DNA of 64,000 bases from an uncultured Ignavibacteriota bacterium. Lineage in GTDB: Bacteria > Bacteroidota > Ignavibacteria > UBA10030 > UBA8401. The position numbers were made by a program, and so were the translations under genes. The DNA is taken from contig CAIOTF010000023.1 in NCBI GenBank assembly GCA_903861125.1, positions 248,001 to 312,000 on the forward strand, read 5' to 3'. The notes under the pieces were generated by a model. That model worked only from the letters and a program-made list of their open reading frames with translations, did not search any database and was not told where the DNA came from. Every line of letters starts with the position of its first letter. Within the stretch, counting starts at the first letter, position 1. Shown here piece by piece: positions 1 through 7,644 of the stretch.

Positions 1-485
1 ACGATCTTGTCGTTGCAACGCACGGACGAAGCATCTATGTTGTGGACGATATTCATCCTCTTCAGGAATTTGCAGACAGCATACGCAGTAAGGATGTTTA
101 TGTATTCAAACCGCGCCGCGCATTCGGCCGGAATCTTCTTCCCGGATTCGTTGATATGAACGGAACAACCGTGTTCCGCGGTGCTAATCCTCCCGATGGG
201 GCGGTGATAACATATTATCTGAAAGAGTTCAAAGGTGAAAGTGTGGCAATTTCGATCGCCGACTCTGCAGGACGCGCAGTGGCAAATCTGACCGGAACAA
301 ATACGCCGGGGTTCAACCGCGTTGTGTGGGATCTGAAAATGTCGAAAGATCTGCTGATGGAGTACGGCAGTCAGGGACAAACATTTGTAAAACCCGGGGA
401 ATATACGATCACGCTCTCTTCCGGGAAACTAAAACATACTCAAAAGATCACGGTTGATATTGCACCGGGACTTGAAACAAGATAA
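1..485 (+). CDS. BNR/VPS10-type repeat protein, C-terminal part (5' end outside window)
   Basis: The reading frame is open from the left edge (first full codon at 3) to a stop at 483-485, so only the last 160 or so residues are present. The visible start reads ...ATHGRSIYVVDDI, the closing blade motif of secreted BNR/sortilin-like beta-propeller proteins often annotated as glycosyl hydrolases. It is followed by a HPLQE linker and a C-terminal beta-sandwich resembling the FlgD/Fn3-like tail (GRAVANLTGTNTPGFNRVVWD, KPGEYTITL). In this family the propeller is exported and acts at or beyond the outer membrane, and its substrate is usually unknown. A GTG at 42 could be mistaken for a start, but the upstream codons clearly belong to the same protein. 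Family call is good; function is open. Confidence 0.8.
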   Translation, partial: DLVVATHGRSIYVVDDIHPLQEFADSIRSKDVYVFKPRRAFGRNLLPGFVDMNGTTVFRGANPPDGAVITYYLKEFKGESVAISIADSAGRAVANLTGTNTPGFNRVVWDLKMSKDLLMEYGSQGQTFVKPGEYTITLSSGKLKHTQKITVDIAPGLETR

Positions 486-503
486 ATAAGATCACCGGAG
501 GTC

Positions 504-935
504 ATGTTTGAAAAAGAGTATTCAAATCTGTGCCGTATGAAAACATTTGTTCTGATATTGTTTTCTCTCTCACTCTTTTCACCGGCGTTCTCCCAAACAC
601 CGCAGCGGTCCGGACCGCACGACACCACGCTCGGATTGCTGCGCCCGGCAGGTCCGTCAACAGCATTGGAGAGACCGATCGTTATTCTTCCCCTCACGTT
701 TGCTCTTACAGCAACGAATGACGAACCGGTGCTGTCGTTATACCAAACATTTGCCGGCACGCCCCGGTCATTCGCTTGGCAGCGAAATCAAACGATTGAT
801 CTTACCGCTCCGTTGAATCTTCAGCTGAAGAATGCCGAAAAGGAACTTCCGTGGCGCATCTCGCTGGAGGCAGCCGGAACGGCCGGCGCATTGTACATTG
901 CATACAAACACATAAAAAAATACGGACTTAAATAA
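504..935 (+). CDS. small secreted protein of unknown function
   Basis: I do not recognise this protein. The ATG at 504 sits only about one base after a GGAGGT sequence (497-502), which is too close for a normal ribosome-binding site. The internal ATG at 537 begins a classical signal peptide (MKTFVLILFSLSLFSPAFSQ), so the mature protein probably starts after the AFSQ site in either case. The exported part is about 110 residues, rich in Pro and Thr at first, and ends in a short hydrophobic stretch followed by lysines (AGTAGALYIAYKHIKK), which could be a membrane contact or a last beta-strand. It lies 18 bp after the BNR protein and may share its transcript. Confidence 0.6.
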   Translation: MFEKEYSNLCRMKTFVLILFSLSLFSPAFSQTPQRSGPHDTTLGLLRPAGPSTALERPIVILPLTFALTATNDEPVLSLYQTFAGTPRSFAWQRNQTIDLTAPLNLQLKNAEKELPWRISLEAAGTAGALYIAYKHIKKYGLK

Positions 936-1275
936 TACTTCCGACTGTCAATATTTCCGGTGGGTGACGAAAAAATTCAAAATTCCACTGATTCTGTTTT
1001 ATACAGTTTTCCTCAATGAATATCTGTTGTTCCGGTCGCACGGGATTGTAGAACACCGGCATCAATAACTATCCCCTCTTGCTATTTTCCGCAAAGAGAG
1101 CTAATTTAAAAGTGTAGTGTAACATACATAGTGATCGGAGAAAGCATATGAACAAGCTTTCACGGTATTATCAAGGGACCTCATGATTTCCGCACAGGAA
1201 TGAACGAGGTTTTTCTGTTTTAAACAGACTGTGCGGGTTTTATAGCATTATTCACCAATACGAAAGGGGATTGTT
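936..1275. other. intergenic region, no gene seen
   Basis: This 340-bp AT-rich stretch shows no convincing ORF on either strand. Its only clear structure is a nested inverted repeat near the right end, listed separately. A promoter for the YbaK-type gene is expected here, but I cannot assign one with confidence. Confidence 0.6.
1190..1236 (+). promoter_or_regulatory. nested hairpin in the leader of the YbaK-type gene
   Basis: CCGCACAG at 1190-1197 pairs perfectly with CTGTGCGG at 1229-1236. Inside the loop, CTGTT and AACAG (1215-1227) form a second small hairpin. The outer stem is followed by GTTTTAT and lies 39 bp upstream of the ATG at 1276. It could be an attenuator, a weak terminator or an RNA-level regulatory structure; the sequence does not decide between them. 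Confidence 0.4.
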
Positions 1276-1779
1276 ATGATACTGCAACGGTTAAAAGTAT
1301 TTTTAGACAGCCATCAGGTGAAATATGTTGTGCTCACTCATTCGCCGGCATATACATCGCTTGAAATTGCCGCACTGGCCCGCATTCCGGGCAAGGAGAT
1401 CGCAAAAACCGTTATTGTGAATGCCGACGGTAAACGGTTGATGGTGGTTGTGCCGGCATCTCACATGGTGGATTTTGGTTCACTGCAGACATTCATCGGA
1501 GCGGAGCACATTGCCCTTGCGGATGAGCAGGAATTCAAAAACCTCTTCCCCGAATGCGAAGTGGGAGCAATGCCTCCGTTCGGCAACCTTTTCAATATGA
1601 ATGTTCTCGTTTCGGATAGTCTTGCCGAAGATGAAATGATCGCGTTCAATGCCGGCTCACACAAAGAGCTGGTAAAAATGACATACAGGGATTTTGCGCA
1701 TCTTGTGCAGCCGAAGGTCGGCAAACTTTCGATTCCAAAACGCTATTCATTCTCGCGCGAAATGTGGGACATTCCATAG
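1276..1779 (+). CDS. YbaK/EbsC-type aminoacyl-tRNA deacylase domain protein
   Basis: This 167-residue protein has the complete YbaK/ProRS-associated editing-domain pattern: an N-terminal helix, THSPAYTSLEIA, the motif GKEIAKTVIV holding the conserved lysine expected near residue 46, and a late GSHKELVKMTYRDF segment. Family members hydrolyse mischarged aminoacyl-tRNAs such as Cys-tRNAPro or Ala-tRNAPro in trans. The C-terminal tail (about 145-167) extends beyond the minimal domain. An AAGGGG sequence precedes the ATG at normal spacing. The gene stands alone: a structured leader lies upstream and a 10-bp hairpin just downstream. The exact tRNA substrate cannot be told from sequence. Confidence 0.88.
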   Translation: MILQRLKVFLDSHQVKYVVLTHSPAYTSLEIAALARIPGKEIAKTVIVNADGKRLMVVVPASHMVDFGSLQTFIGAEHIALADEQEFKNLFPECEVGAMPPFGNLFNMNVLVSDSLAEDEMIAFNAGSHKELVKMTYRDFAHLVQPKVGKLSIPKRYSFSREMWDIP

Positions 1780-1795
1780 CCGTTAGAATTACAAT

Positions 1796-1827
1796 GTGAA
1801 GCCATGACTCGCCGGTTATGGCTTCAC
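1796..1827 (+). terminator. stem-loop after the YbaK-type gene
   Basis: GTGAAGCCAT (1796-1805) and ATGGCTTCAC (1818-1827) form a perfect 10-bp stem with a 12-nt loop, starting 17 bp after the stop codon. No T-run follows, so it may be a transcript-stabilising hairpin or a factor-dependent stop rather than a classical intrinsic terminator. Confidence 0.45.
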
Positions 1828-2301
1828 TGATGGCGATAAATCACTGCGCGAATTTTTATCTTCGTGTTGAGATCACTCTGTCCGCATGCAACGAAACCAT
1901 TCTTACGTAACATAAAAAATACAACAAGAAAATACGATGAATTACTTTTTTACTTCCAAAGAATCAATTCTCTCCGTTTCAATAACATCCGTAAAAAATA
2001 TGCCTCCGCAAAAAAATAAATTCAGCGAACGAAAAGAACAGTGAGCAAAAGAACGATTCGTCATCCTAAAGTTTTCAATTCATGACTTATTGCGTAACGA
2101 AGCGTTGAGAGCTCAATGCACAAAAATATACGGATGGTTAATATTGCACAGCAAAAAATACCGTTGACAAGACTAATACCTCTTTTTTTCCAAAAAAACA
2201 TCGATTTGTTTTGATATTCTCTTCCCTTTTTAAAGCATCCGTTTGAAAAGTACGGCATACACATTGTCTCTTATTCATGCAAGAGTGAAAAAGGGATCCG
2301 T
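1828..2301. other. AT-rich intergenic region, no gene seen
   Basis: I see no supported gene in this stretch. It is rich in A and T tracts and probably holds the promoter for the downstream three-gene operon. A GGGA ribosome-binding site lies just before the ATG at 2302. Confidence 0.5.
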
Positions 2302-3300
2302 ATGTCTCAACGAAAACATCTGCACAACGAAGAGGATGGGCGAAGCTTGTGGGGAATTATTCTGGCCGGCGGTAATAGCAGTCCGCTATCGGAGTACACA
2401 TGGCGGCTGTACGATGATGATCGTCCGAAACAGTTTTGCGCATTCACGGGAAAGCGATCCATGGTTCAGCACACACTGGACCGTGCGGAAGCGGTTATTG
2501 AGTCCGATAAAATCCTGACGGTTGTCTCGGGAAAGCACCTGCCGCTTGTCCGTGAACAATTAAAAAATTCCATAGAGCGGTCAATTGTTGTGCAGCCGTA
2601 CTGCCGCGATACAGCCCCGGAAATATTTCTTCCCCTATCCAGAATCCATCATCAGGATCCGCGGTCGGTAACGGTTATCTTTCCGTCCGGTCATTTCGTT
2701 CTTGACGAATGGAGATTCGCCAAGCATATTCGGAATGCGGCAGAGTTTGCCGGGAAACATCCGGAAAAGATCGTGCTGCTCGGTGTTCGTCCGGAGAGTG
2801 ATGACCGCGGGTTCGGATTGATCGAGAAAGGAAACGCTGTTGCGGACGACAGTGTAAATAAATTATATCATGTCCGCTCGTTCACGGAAACACCGGAGCA
2901 GGAAAACTACGAAGAATATTTTTGGAGTACCTGCATCGTGATAGCACGAACCGACACGCTGATGGAACAGTTCCGCGAATGCCTTCCGGATATGTACTCC
3001 GCCTTTGCCGCGTACCGCATGGCGGCGGGCAAACCGGAAGAATGGCACGCCGTGAATGCCGCTTATGACAGAATGCGTCCGGTGAATTTTTCCGCTTCCG
3101 TTTTGGAAAGGATCTCCTCGTCCCTTTGCGTTAAGGATATTTCGGATACCGGCTGGAGCGACTGGGGAGAAGAACACCGCATCAAAGAAGATGCACTGCG
3201 GTATGATCTGCGGTTGAATGCTTCAGCAGCGGAAATTGCTGAAGAAAAAACGGATGAAACATATTGTTTAGTTGATGTTAAAAGAGAAATGAAAAAGTGA
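2302..3300 (+). CDS. degenerate mannose-1-phosphate guanylyltransferase-like protein
   Basis: The fold is that of the sugar-1-phosphate nucleotidyltransferases that make GDP-mannose-type sugars: an opening WGIILAGG (residues 17-24), RPKQF (41-45), DDRGFGLIEKG and a late GWSDWG (284-289). Two signature sites are altered. The glycine/arginine loop, normally GGxGxRL, reads GGNSSPL. The metal-binding FPSDH motif reads FPSGH, with Gly130 in place of Asp. The protein (332 aa) is close to family length and intact, so this looks like a paralogue with changed or lost catalysis, not a decaying gene. It overlaps or abuts the GalT-like gene at 3297 and is the first gene of a coupled trio. A regulatory or binding role is possible but is inference. 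Confidence 0.75.
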   Translation: MSQRKHLHNEEDGRSLWGIILAGGNSSPLSEYTWRLYDDDRPKQFCAFTGKRSMVQHTLDRAEAVIESDKILTVVSGKHLPLVREQLKNSIERSIVVQPYCRDTAPEIFLPLSRIHHQDPRSVTVIFPSGHFVLDEWRFAKHIRNAAEFAGKHPEKIVLLGVRPESDDRGFGLIEKGNAVADDSVNKLYHVRSFTETPEQENYEEYFWSTCIVIARTDTLMEQFRECLPDMYSAFAAYRMAAGKPEEWHAVNAAYDRMRPVNFSASVLERISSSLCVKDISDTGWSDWGEEHRIKEDALRYDLRLNASAAEIAEEKTDETYCLVDVKREMKK

Positions 3301-4628
3301 CAATGCTTTCACGGAAACACAGTTCATATTATCATACCATGCCGGACGGAACGGTGAAGCAGACCAATCCGTTCAGCGGCGCCGAAGTATGGTCAATCCC
3401 CGGCCGCGGTAATAAGCCGATCACCAACGGCGTTCCCTCAACCGCACAACCGATCAAAACCGGACCGTACAGCGATTCCTGCATTTTCTGTCAGGCGCAG
3501 TACGCACGGATCGCACCCGAAAAATCACGTCTTGTGCAGCTGAAGAACAGACACGAGATCCTCTATTATCTTCTGCCCGAGCAGATCGAAGCACAAACGG
3601 CGGAATTCCGCAGGGTCGGCAACATGTTCGAGATCGTCACCACCGAATACTGGAAGAAGAATTATAAATATTCGCTGATGAAGCCCGTTGAGCAATGGCG
3701 CGATTCGTATCTGCAGCATCCCGCCGGCAAGCTGCACGTCGGTTCGGTGGCAAAATTCAAACTGAAACAAAGCGGCATGACCGCGGAACAGGCTGAACAG
3801 ACTATCGCTTCCGGCGGTCCGAACGCACTGGACGGATTATTCGGAGGCTGCCACGACCTGATCATCGGACGCCGTCATTACACCGACGACGCCGAATTTG
3901 ATTCGCAGTTATGCTCGTCCGGTGAACTTACGCCGGAGGAACATTTTCAATATTTCAAATTCACCATCGACACGATGCGCGATATGCTGGAGATGAATCC
4001 GTACATCCGCTACATCAGCGTTTTCCAGAATTGGCTTCGTTCTGCCGGCGCATCGGTTGATCATCTTCATAAACAGATCTGCGCTCTGGATGAATGGGGA
4101 GCAACGATTACCGGCAAGGTACAGATGGTTCTGCAGGATCCAAACATCTTCAACGAACTCGGTGCCAATCTTGCATCGCAGCATAATCTTGTCTTTGCTC
4201 AGAACGATCACGCCATCGCGTTCATCGGCATCGGTCACCGCTTTCCGACGATCGAGATCCATTCAAAGTCGGCCGCTCCCCGCCCATATCAGCATACAAC
4301 GGAAGAACTCCGCGGCTTCAGCGATCTTGTGCATGCATGTCACGCTGCAATGGGAAACGGATCTTCCTGCAACGAGGAGTGGTTCTACACGCCTATGGAC
4401 GCTGTGTATACTATGCCATGGCATGTTGAATTGAAATGGCGCGTGAACGTTCCGGCAGGATTCGAAGGGGGAACGGGGATCTACATTAATCCCGTGCTGC
4501 CGTCCGATTTCCGCGAAATGATCGTAACCCAGCTGCTCCGGCTGAGCAGCATCGGAAAGACGGGGAATATTACCATTGTGGAAGGATGCATGAACGATCC
4601 GAATCCACTCCGCTATTCAAGAACATGA
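3297..4628 (+). CDS. GalT-like DUF4921 family protein
   Basis: The protein matches the uncharacterised DUF4921 family (opening PDGTVKQTNPFSGAEVWSIPGRG). It also carries the landmarks of galactose-1-phosphate uridylyltransferases, which belong to the HIT superfamily: a CxxC zinc pair (Cys62/Cys65), a GCHDLIIGRRH motif (about 184-194) and an HLHKQ motif (256-260) equivalent to the GalT HPHxQ that holds the nucleotidylated histidine. I infer a nucleotidyl- or phosphoryl-transfer reaction on a sugar phosphate or nucleotide; the substrate is unknown. It starts at GTG 3297, overlapping the previous stop, or at ATG 3303. Its stop lies within the ATGATGA that starts the HDOD gene. Confidence 0.78.
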   Translation: MTMLSRKHSSYYHTMPDGTVKQTNPFSGAEVWSIPGRGNKPITNGVPSTAQPIKTGPYSDSCIFCQAQYARIAPEKSRLVQLKNRHEILYYLLPEQIEAQTAEFRRVGNMFEIVTTEYWKKNYKYSLMKPVEQWRDSYLQHPAGKLHVGSVAKFKLKQSGMTAEQAEQTIASGGPNALDGLFGGCHDLIIGRRHYTDDAEFDSQLCSSGELTPEEHFQYFKFTIDTMRDMLEMNPYIRYISVFQNWLRSAGASVDHLHKQICALDEWGATITGKVQMVLQDPNIFNELGANLASQHNLVFAQNDHAIAFIGIGHRFPTIEIHSKSAAPRPYQHTTEELRGFSDLVHACHAAMGNGSSCNEEWFYTPMDAVYTMPWHVELKWRVNVPAGFEGGTGIYINPVLPSDFREMIVTQLLRLSSIGKTGNITIVEGCMNDPNPLRYSRT

Positions 4629-5521
4629 TGAACATCGAAACAGCACATACTGTCACACGCGACATACGCACCGAGATCCAGCGGATCAACGAGGTTGTTT
4701 CATTTCCTCCCGTTGTCGCAGAGATCCTGCAAGCAATGTCCGATCAGAACGTGACCACAACCAAAGTTATCGCGCTGATCGAATCGGACCAGGGATTAAC
4801 GGCGAAGATTCTGCGGGTTGCCAATTCCCCTTTTTACGGATTGCGCAGTGATGTTACGAATACCGCGCAGGCATTACGCATGCTCGGACTCGATGAGATC
4901 GGGCATCTGCTTCTTACGTGTCAGATGAAATCCCGTTTGATGTCGCTGAATACTCAGCAGCAGTCGCGGCTGGAAATATTATGGAAGCATTCGGTTGCAA
5001 CCGCTTCCGTTTCGCGCCTTCTGGCAAACCGTTTCCGGCTGCCAACGGATGGAAAAGAATATACCGCCGGATTGCTGCACGACATGGGAAAGCTTGTGCT
5101 CATCCAATATTTTCCCGCTCAGTATGCTGCGATCGAGTCGATGATCATCACTGCATCAAAAAAGGATATCGATGCCGAACGCGAAATGATTTCCATTGCG
5201 CACACCGAGATCGGAAAACAGATCGGAGAGAAATGGAGACTTCCGAAAGATTACCTCGACGTTATGCAGTATCATCACCGTCCCGCTTCTTCTTCCAACT
5301 ATTCGCTTCTGGCGTCCGTCGTCCGCTTAGCCGATCTCTTCTGCGAACAGTGGGGTTTCGGTATCGCTGAACAGACGGAAGGATTTTCAATCGACACGGA
5401 TTGCCTCGGTATACTTGCAGAATTTGATCTACGTTTTAAAAACATGCCGGTCGAACAACTTGGCGCGGAGATACGGAGTGAGTTCGAAAAAAATCTTGAG
5501 ATGATCGAGATCCTTTCGTAA
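4625..5521 (+). CDS. HDOD domain signalling protein
   Basis: This protein of about 298 residues carries one HDOD domain, a relative of HD phosphohydrolases found in bacterial signalling, often linked to cyclic-di-GMP, chemotaxis or stress responses. The characteristic opening SFPPVVAEILQAM, IESDQGLTAKILRVANSPFYG and the GLLHDMGKLVL segment are all present. HDOD proteins usually lack a working HD metal site; an HD pair (LLHDMGK) is visible here, so residual hydrolase activity cannot be excluded. The start is at ATG 4625 or 4628 in an ATGATGA overlap with the GalT-like gene, which implies translational coupling. A longer in-frame start at 4586 would overlap the upstream gene by 43 bp and is less likely. 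Confidence 0.85.
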   Translation: MMNIETAHTVTRDIRTEIQRINEVVSFPPVVAEILQAMSDQNVTTTKVIALIESDQGLTAKILRVANSPFYGLRSDVTNTAQALRMLGLDEIGHLLLTCQMKSRLMSLNTQQQSRLEILWKHSVATASVSRLLANRFRLPTDGKEYTAGLLHDMGKLVLIQYFPAQYAAIESMIITASKKDIDAEREMISIAHTEIGKQIGEKWRLPKDYLDVMQYHHRPASSSNYSLLASVVRLADLFCEQWGFGIAEQTEGFSIDTDCLGILAEFDLRFKNMPVEQLGAEIRSEFEKNLEMIEILS

Positions 5522-5965
5522 AGATCGTTCCGCCGTCAAGTAGGAGGTAACCCGCACTGACTTTTTCCAATTCAACCATGGTGCCGTACTGTTATCATAA
5601 ATTTTTTCGTGTGTGAGCAATAGCACACAGCAGCAACACCCCTGCACGGTTGGCGCAGTGTAAAAACAGTGCCGAACAGGATTCGCAAAAACTTATCAAA
5701 TTAAAACGTTTTTATTCCCGCCGAAAATTTCAACAAAGCGTCTCAATTCACACTTGTTTTTGCAAATATTCACGTTTTTAGCAGTAATTCCCCGAACAAA
5801 CAAAATAAGTACCTTGCTATTAGAGCGCCGAAGGCTGAAATTGAATATATAGTTTTGGCTTCCTGCACATCAACCCCCGGCTTTTTCCAGAACAGTACGT
5901 CGTAAGTATTCAAACGCGACAGACAATAAATCACATTCTCAACTCACCATAAGGAAAACATCAGC
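5522..5965. other. intergenic region, no gene seen
   Basis: This is about 440 bp with T-rich tracts and no supported ORF. It probably contains the promoter of the small genes at 5966-6390, but no consensus can be fixed by eye. Confidence 0.5.
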
Positions 5966-6205
5966 ATGGGTACGAAAACCGCTGAGAACATAAATACCGT
6001 CCTGTCAAACGAAGGCGGACGCTGCATTGAGCTTCTCCACTATGCGGACGATCCGTCCGTTTGGATCATCCGGAGTTCAAAAAAACGGCTCGGACTAAAA
6101 ACAAAAACATCAACAGTCTGGTTTGTGACAAAAGAACTGGCGCTGGATTATGCGCGAAAACAAACAGAAGTCCAAGGTCCATTGAAAAGGAGTAACGTGG
6201 CATGA
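5966..6205 (+). CDS. small hypothetical protein (79 aa)
   Basis: I do not recognise this protein. It is basic and soluble, with no signal peptide or membrane segment, and has a compact alpha/beta look (GGRCIELLHYADDPSVWIIRSS followed by TVWFVTKELALDYARKQ). An AAGGAAAA sequence lies upstream of the ATG. Its TGA is embedded in the ATGA that starts the next small gene, a typical coupling arrangement which supports both being real. Confidence 0.6.
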   Translation: MGTKTAENINTVLSNEGGRCIELLHYADDPSVWIIRSSKKRLGLKTKTSTVWFVTKELALDYARKQTEVQGPLKRSNVA

Positions 6206-6390
6206 CAAACAGAGAATACCAGCACAAACAGCATCGCGGAAGTTCGCCGTCGCGTAATGCTGACACAGGCTTTACACGCTCAGACGGCATACTGCCGCCG
6301 GAAGAATGGAAAAATTTAACGTGGTACCCGGTCTCATCCACGCCGTCATCCGTTCCACCGGAACAATCTGCAGCAAAAGAAAAAAAATAG
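6202..6390 (+). CDS. small hypothetical protein (62 aa)
   Basis: This 62-residue protein is rich in Ser, Pro, His and Gln and looks disordered. Its support is structural rather than by family: a strong AAGGAG ribosome-binding site (about 6187-6192) at good spacing and a 4-bp ATGA overlap with the gene before it. I cannot assign a function. Confidence 0.5.
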   Translation: MTNREYQHKQHRGSSPSRNADTGFTRSDGILPPEEWKNLTWYPVSSTPSSVPPEQSAAKEKK

Positions 6391-6446
6391 TTTTTGGTGT
6401 ACCGTCGCTCCCCGCACCGGAGTGAATAGGACGAAAAGGATTACCT

Positions 6447-6671
6447 ATGGAAACAAATATCGGAAGGGTCGATCAATTGATCCGCGTTGCAACTCTGATT
6501 ATAGCCTCGGTCTTTTTTTTAATGCACCGTGATTCGGGTATCATCAGCACGATTGCAGGCATCATCGTGATATATTCATTTATGACTGCGCTGACCAAAT
6601 ACAGCCCCGTGTGGGAAATTCTTAACATCTCAACCGAGAAAAAAATTAAACAAACTGTTGAAAAGAATTAA
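6447..6671 (+). CDS. DUF2892 (YgaP-type) inner-membrane protein
   Basis: This 74-residue protein opens with ETNIGRVDQLIRV, the signature of DUF2892 domains such as the membrane part of E. coli YgaP. Two hydrophobic helices follow (about residues 10-27 and 31-50), then a short charged tail. In YgaP this module anchors a rhodanese domain; here it stands alone, as is common. An AAAGGA sequence precedes the start. Its role is unknown. Confidence 0.8.
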   Translation: METNIGRVDQLIRVATLIIASVFFLMHRDSGIISTIAGIIVIYSFMTALTKYSPVWEILNISTEKKIKQTVEKN

Positions 6672-6839
6672 TCCATCCCGAATGGTGTAAATTCTGTTCT
6701 CTCTTTTTCATTGATGCTCCCTGGCTGCATAATCGGAAGCACCTTCCTGCAGGAATACCTTGTAACATATCCGGAGTAGAGAGGATGATCCTGTCCCGGC
6801 CAAAATGTTCTCTCATTCCGTAATATATTGACGCAGGTA

Positions 6840-6873
6840 ACCGTCATGTTGAATGTGACGGTCATTTTTTTTC
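6840..6873 (+). terminator. intrinsic terminator
   Basis: ACCGTCA (6840-6846) pairs with TGACGGT (6856-6862) around a 9-nt loop. A run of nine T residues follows almost at once, giving a standard rho-independent terminator on the plus strand. Confidence 0.75.
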
Positions 6874-6888
6874 CGCATAAAACCAAAG

Positions 6889-6928
6889 ATTTTTTCCTCT
6901 TGCCTTTCAGACAATATTCCTCAAACTT
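6889..6928 (+). promoter_or_regulatory. promoter-like element, copy 1
   Basis: This 40-bp stretch aligns without gaps to 7547-7586, including 17 identical bases (caatattcctcaaactt at 6912-6928). Both copies begin with a T-tract and CTTG and lie 60-85 bp upstream of a start codon, so they probably belong to a shared promoter or operator type. Confidence 0.45.
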
Positions 6929-7011
6929 TCCACTGTTCTCATCACTGCGCTCTTCACTTCGTTTGTGACTTTCCGGTCTCATCCGGATTCGCAGACACAA
7001 GCCAAACCGTT

Positions 7012-7491
7012 ATGGAAACGATTACTTCGCTCGCGAACGATTTTCTTTCGCAGTCGGCTCTTGCCATTGTCGGCATTTCATCTTCAAAACAGACCGTTGC
7101 CAACGGCGTCTATAAAAAATTGAAGACACAAAAACGGACAGTATATGCCGTAGGGAAAAATACATCATCATTCGAAAATGATCCGTGCTATCCCGATCTT
7201 GCATCGCTCCCTGCTCCGGTGCAGGGTGTATTTATCGCCGTTAAGAAAGAAAATACCGGAGAGATCATCGACGAATGCATCAGACTCGGCATTTCGCGCG
7301 TGTGGATGCACAATTTCAGCGGAACATCATATTCCTCAGGATCAATCGCAACGCCGGATATCGTTCAGAAATGCCGCGATCATAATATTTCCGTTATCCC
7401 CGGTGCCTGCCCGATGATGTTCGTCGAAAACGCGGACATGGGTCACAAGTGCATCCGATGGTTCCTGAATGCAACGGGAAAATTGAAATGA
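7012..7491 (+). CDS. CoA-binding domain protein (YccU type)
   Basis: This is a stand-alone CoA-binding (Rossmann-like) domain of the YccU/CoA_binding_2 family, 159 residues. The nucleotide-binding opening ALAIVGISSSKQTVANGVYKKL, the central LPAPVQGVFIAVKKENTGEIIDE and the closing VIPGACPMMF are all in place. These small proteins bind CoA or acyl-CoA in the cytoplasm, and their physiological role is poorly known. The promoter-like element at 6889-6928 lies 83 bp upstream; there is no close operon partner. Confidence 0.85.
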   Translation: METITSLANDFLSQSALAIVGISSSKQTVANGVYKKLKTQKRTVYAVGKNTSSFENDPCYPDLASLPAPVQGVFIAVKKENTGEIIDECIRLGISRVWMHNFSGTSYSSGSIATPDIVQKCRDHNISVIPGACPMMFVENADMGHKCIRWFLNATGKLK

Positions 7492-7546
7492 TTCAGCAGA
7501 CGTTGACTGCACTATTCATGAAATATTTTTGAGATTTTGTACAAAT

Positions 7547-7586
7547 ATTTTTTCTTCTTGTTTTTCACGCAATATTCCTCAAACTT
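7547..7586 (+). promoter_or_regulatory. promoter-like element, copy 2
   Basis: Gap-free match to 6889-6928, differing at only a few positions and sharing caatattcctcaaactt (7570-7586). It ends 58 bp before the ATG of the M16 peptidase gene. Confidence 0.45.
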
Positions 7587-7644
7587 ACTTTTACAAGTAA
7601 TGTTCTAAAACAATTGTAAAGACCTACACAAAAGGAGATACACG

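Larger units (their letters stand above)
6672..7011. other. intergenic region with a terminator and a promoter-like repeat
   Basis: About 340 bp without a convincing gene. It contains an intrinsic terminator (6840-6873) and, nearer the CoA-binding gene, a 40-bp sequence (6889-6928) that recurs upstream of the M16 peptidase gene. A minus-strand ORF of about 100 codons spans much of it, but it has no ribosome-binding site or recognisable composition and I reject it. Confidence 0.55.

Noticed and set aside
4586-4624. Longer N-terminus for the HDOD protein
   Set aside because: It would lie inside the GalT-like gene; the ATGATGA at 4625 is the natural coupled start.
6668-7000. Minus-strand ORF of about 110 codons in the gap before the CoA-binding gene
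   Set aside because: It spans a terminator and a promoter-like repeat, has no ribosome-binding site and its composition is irregular.
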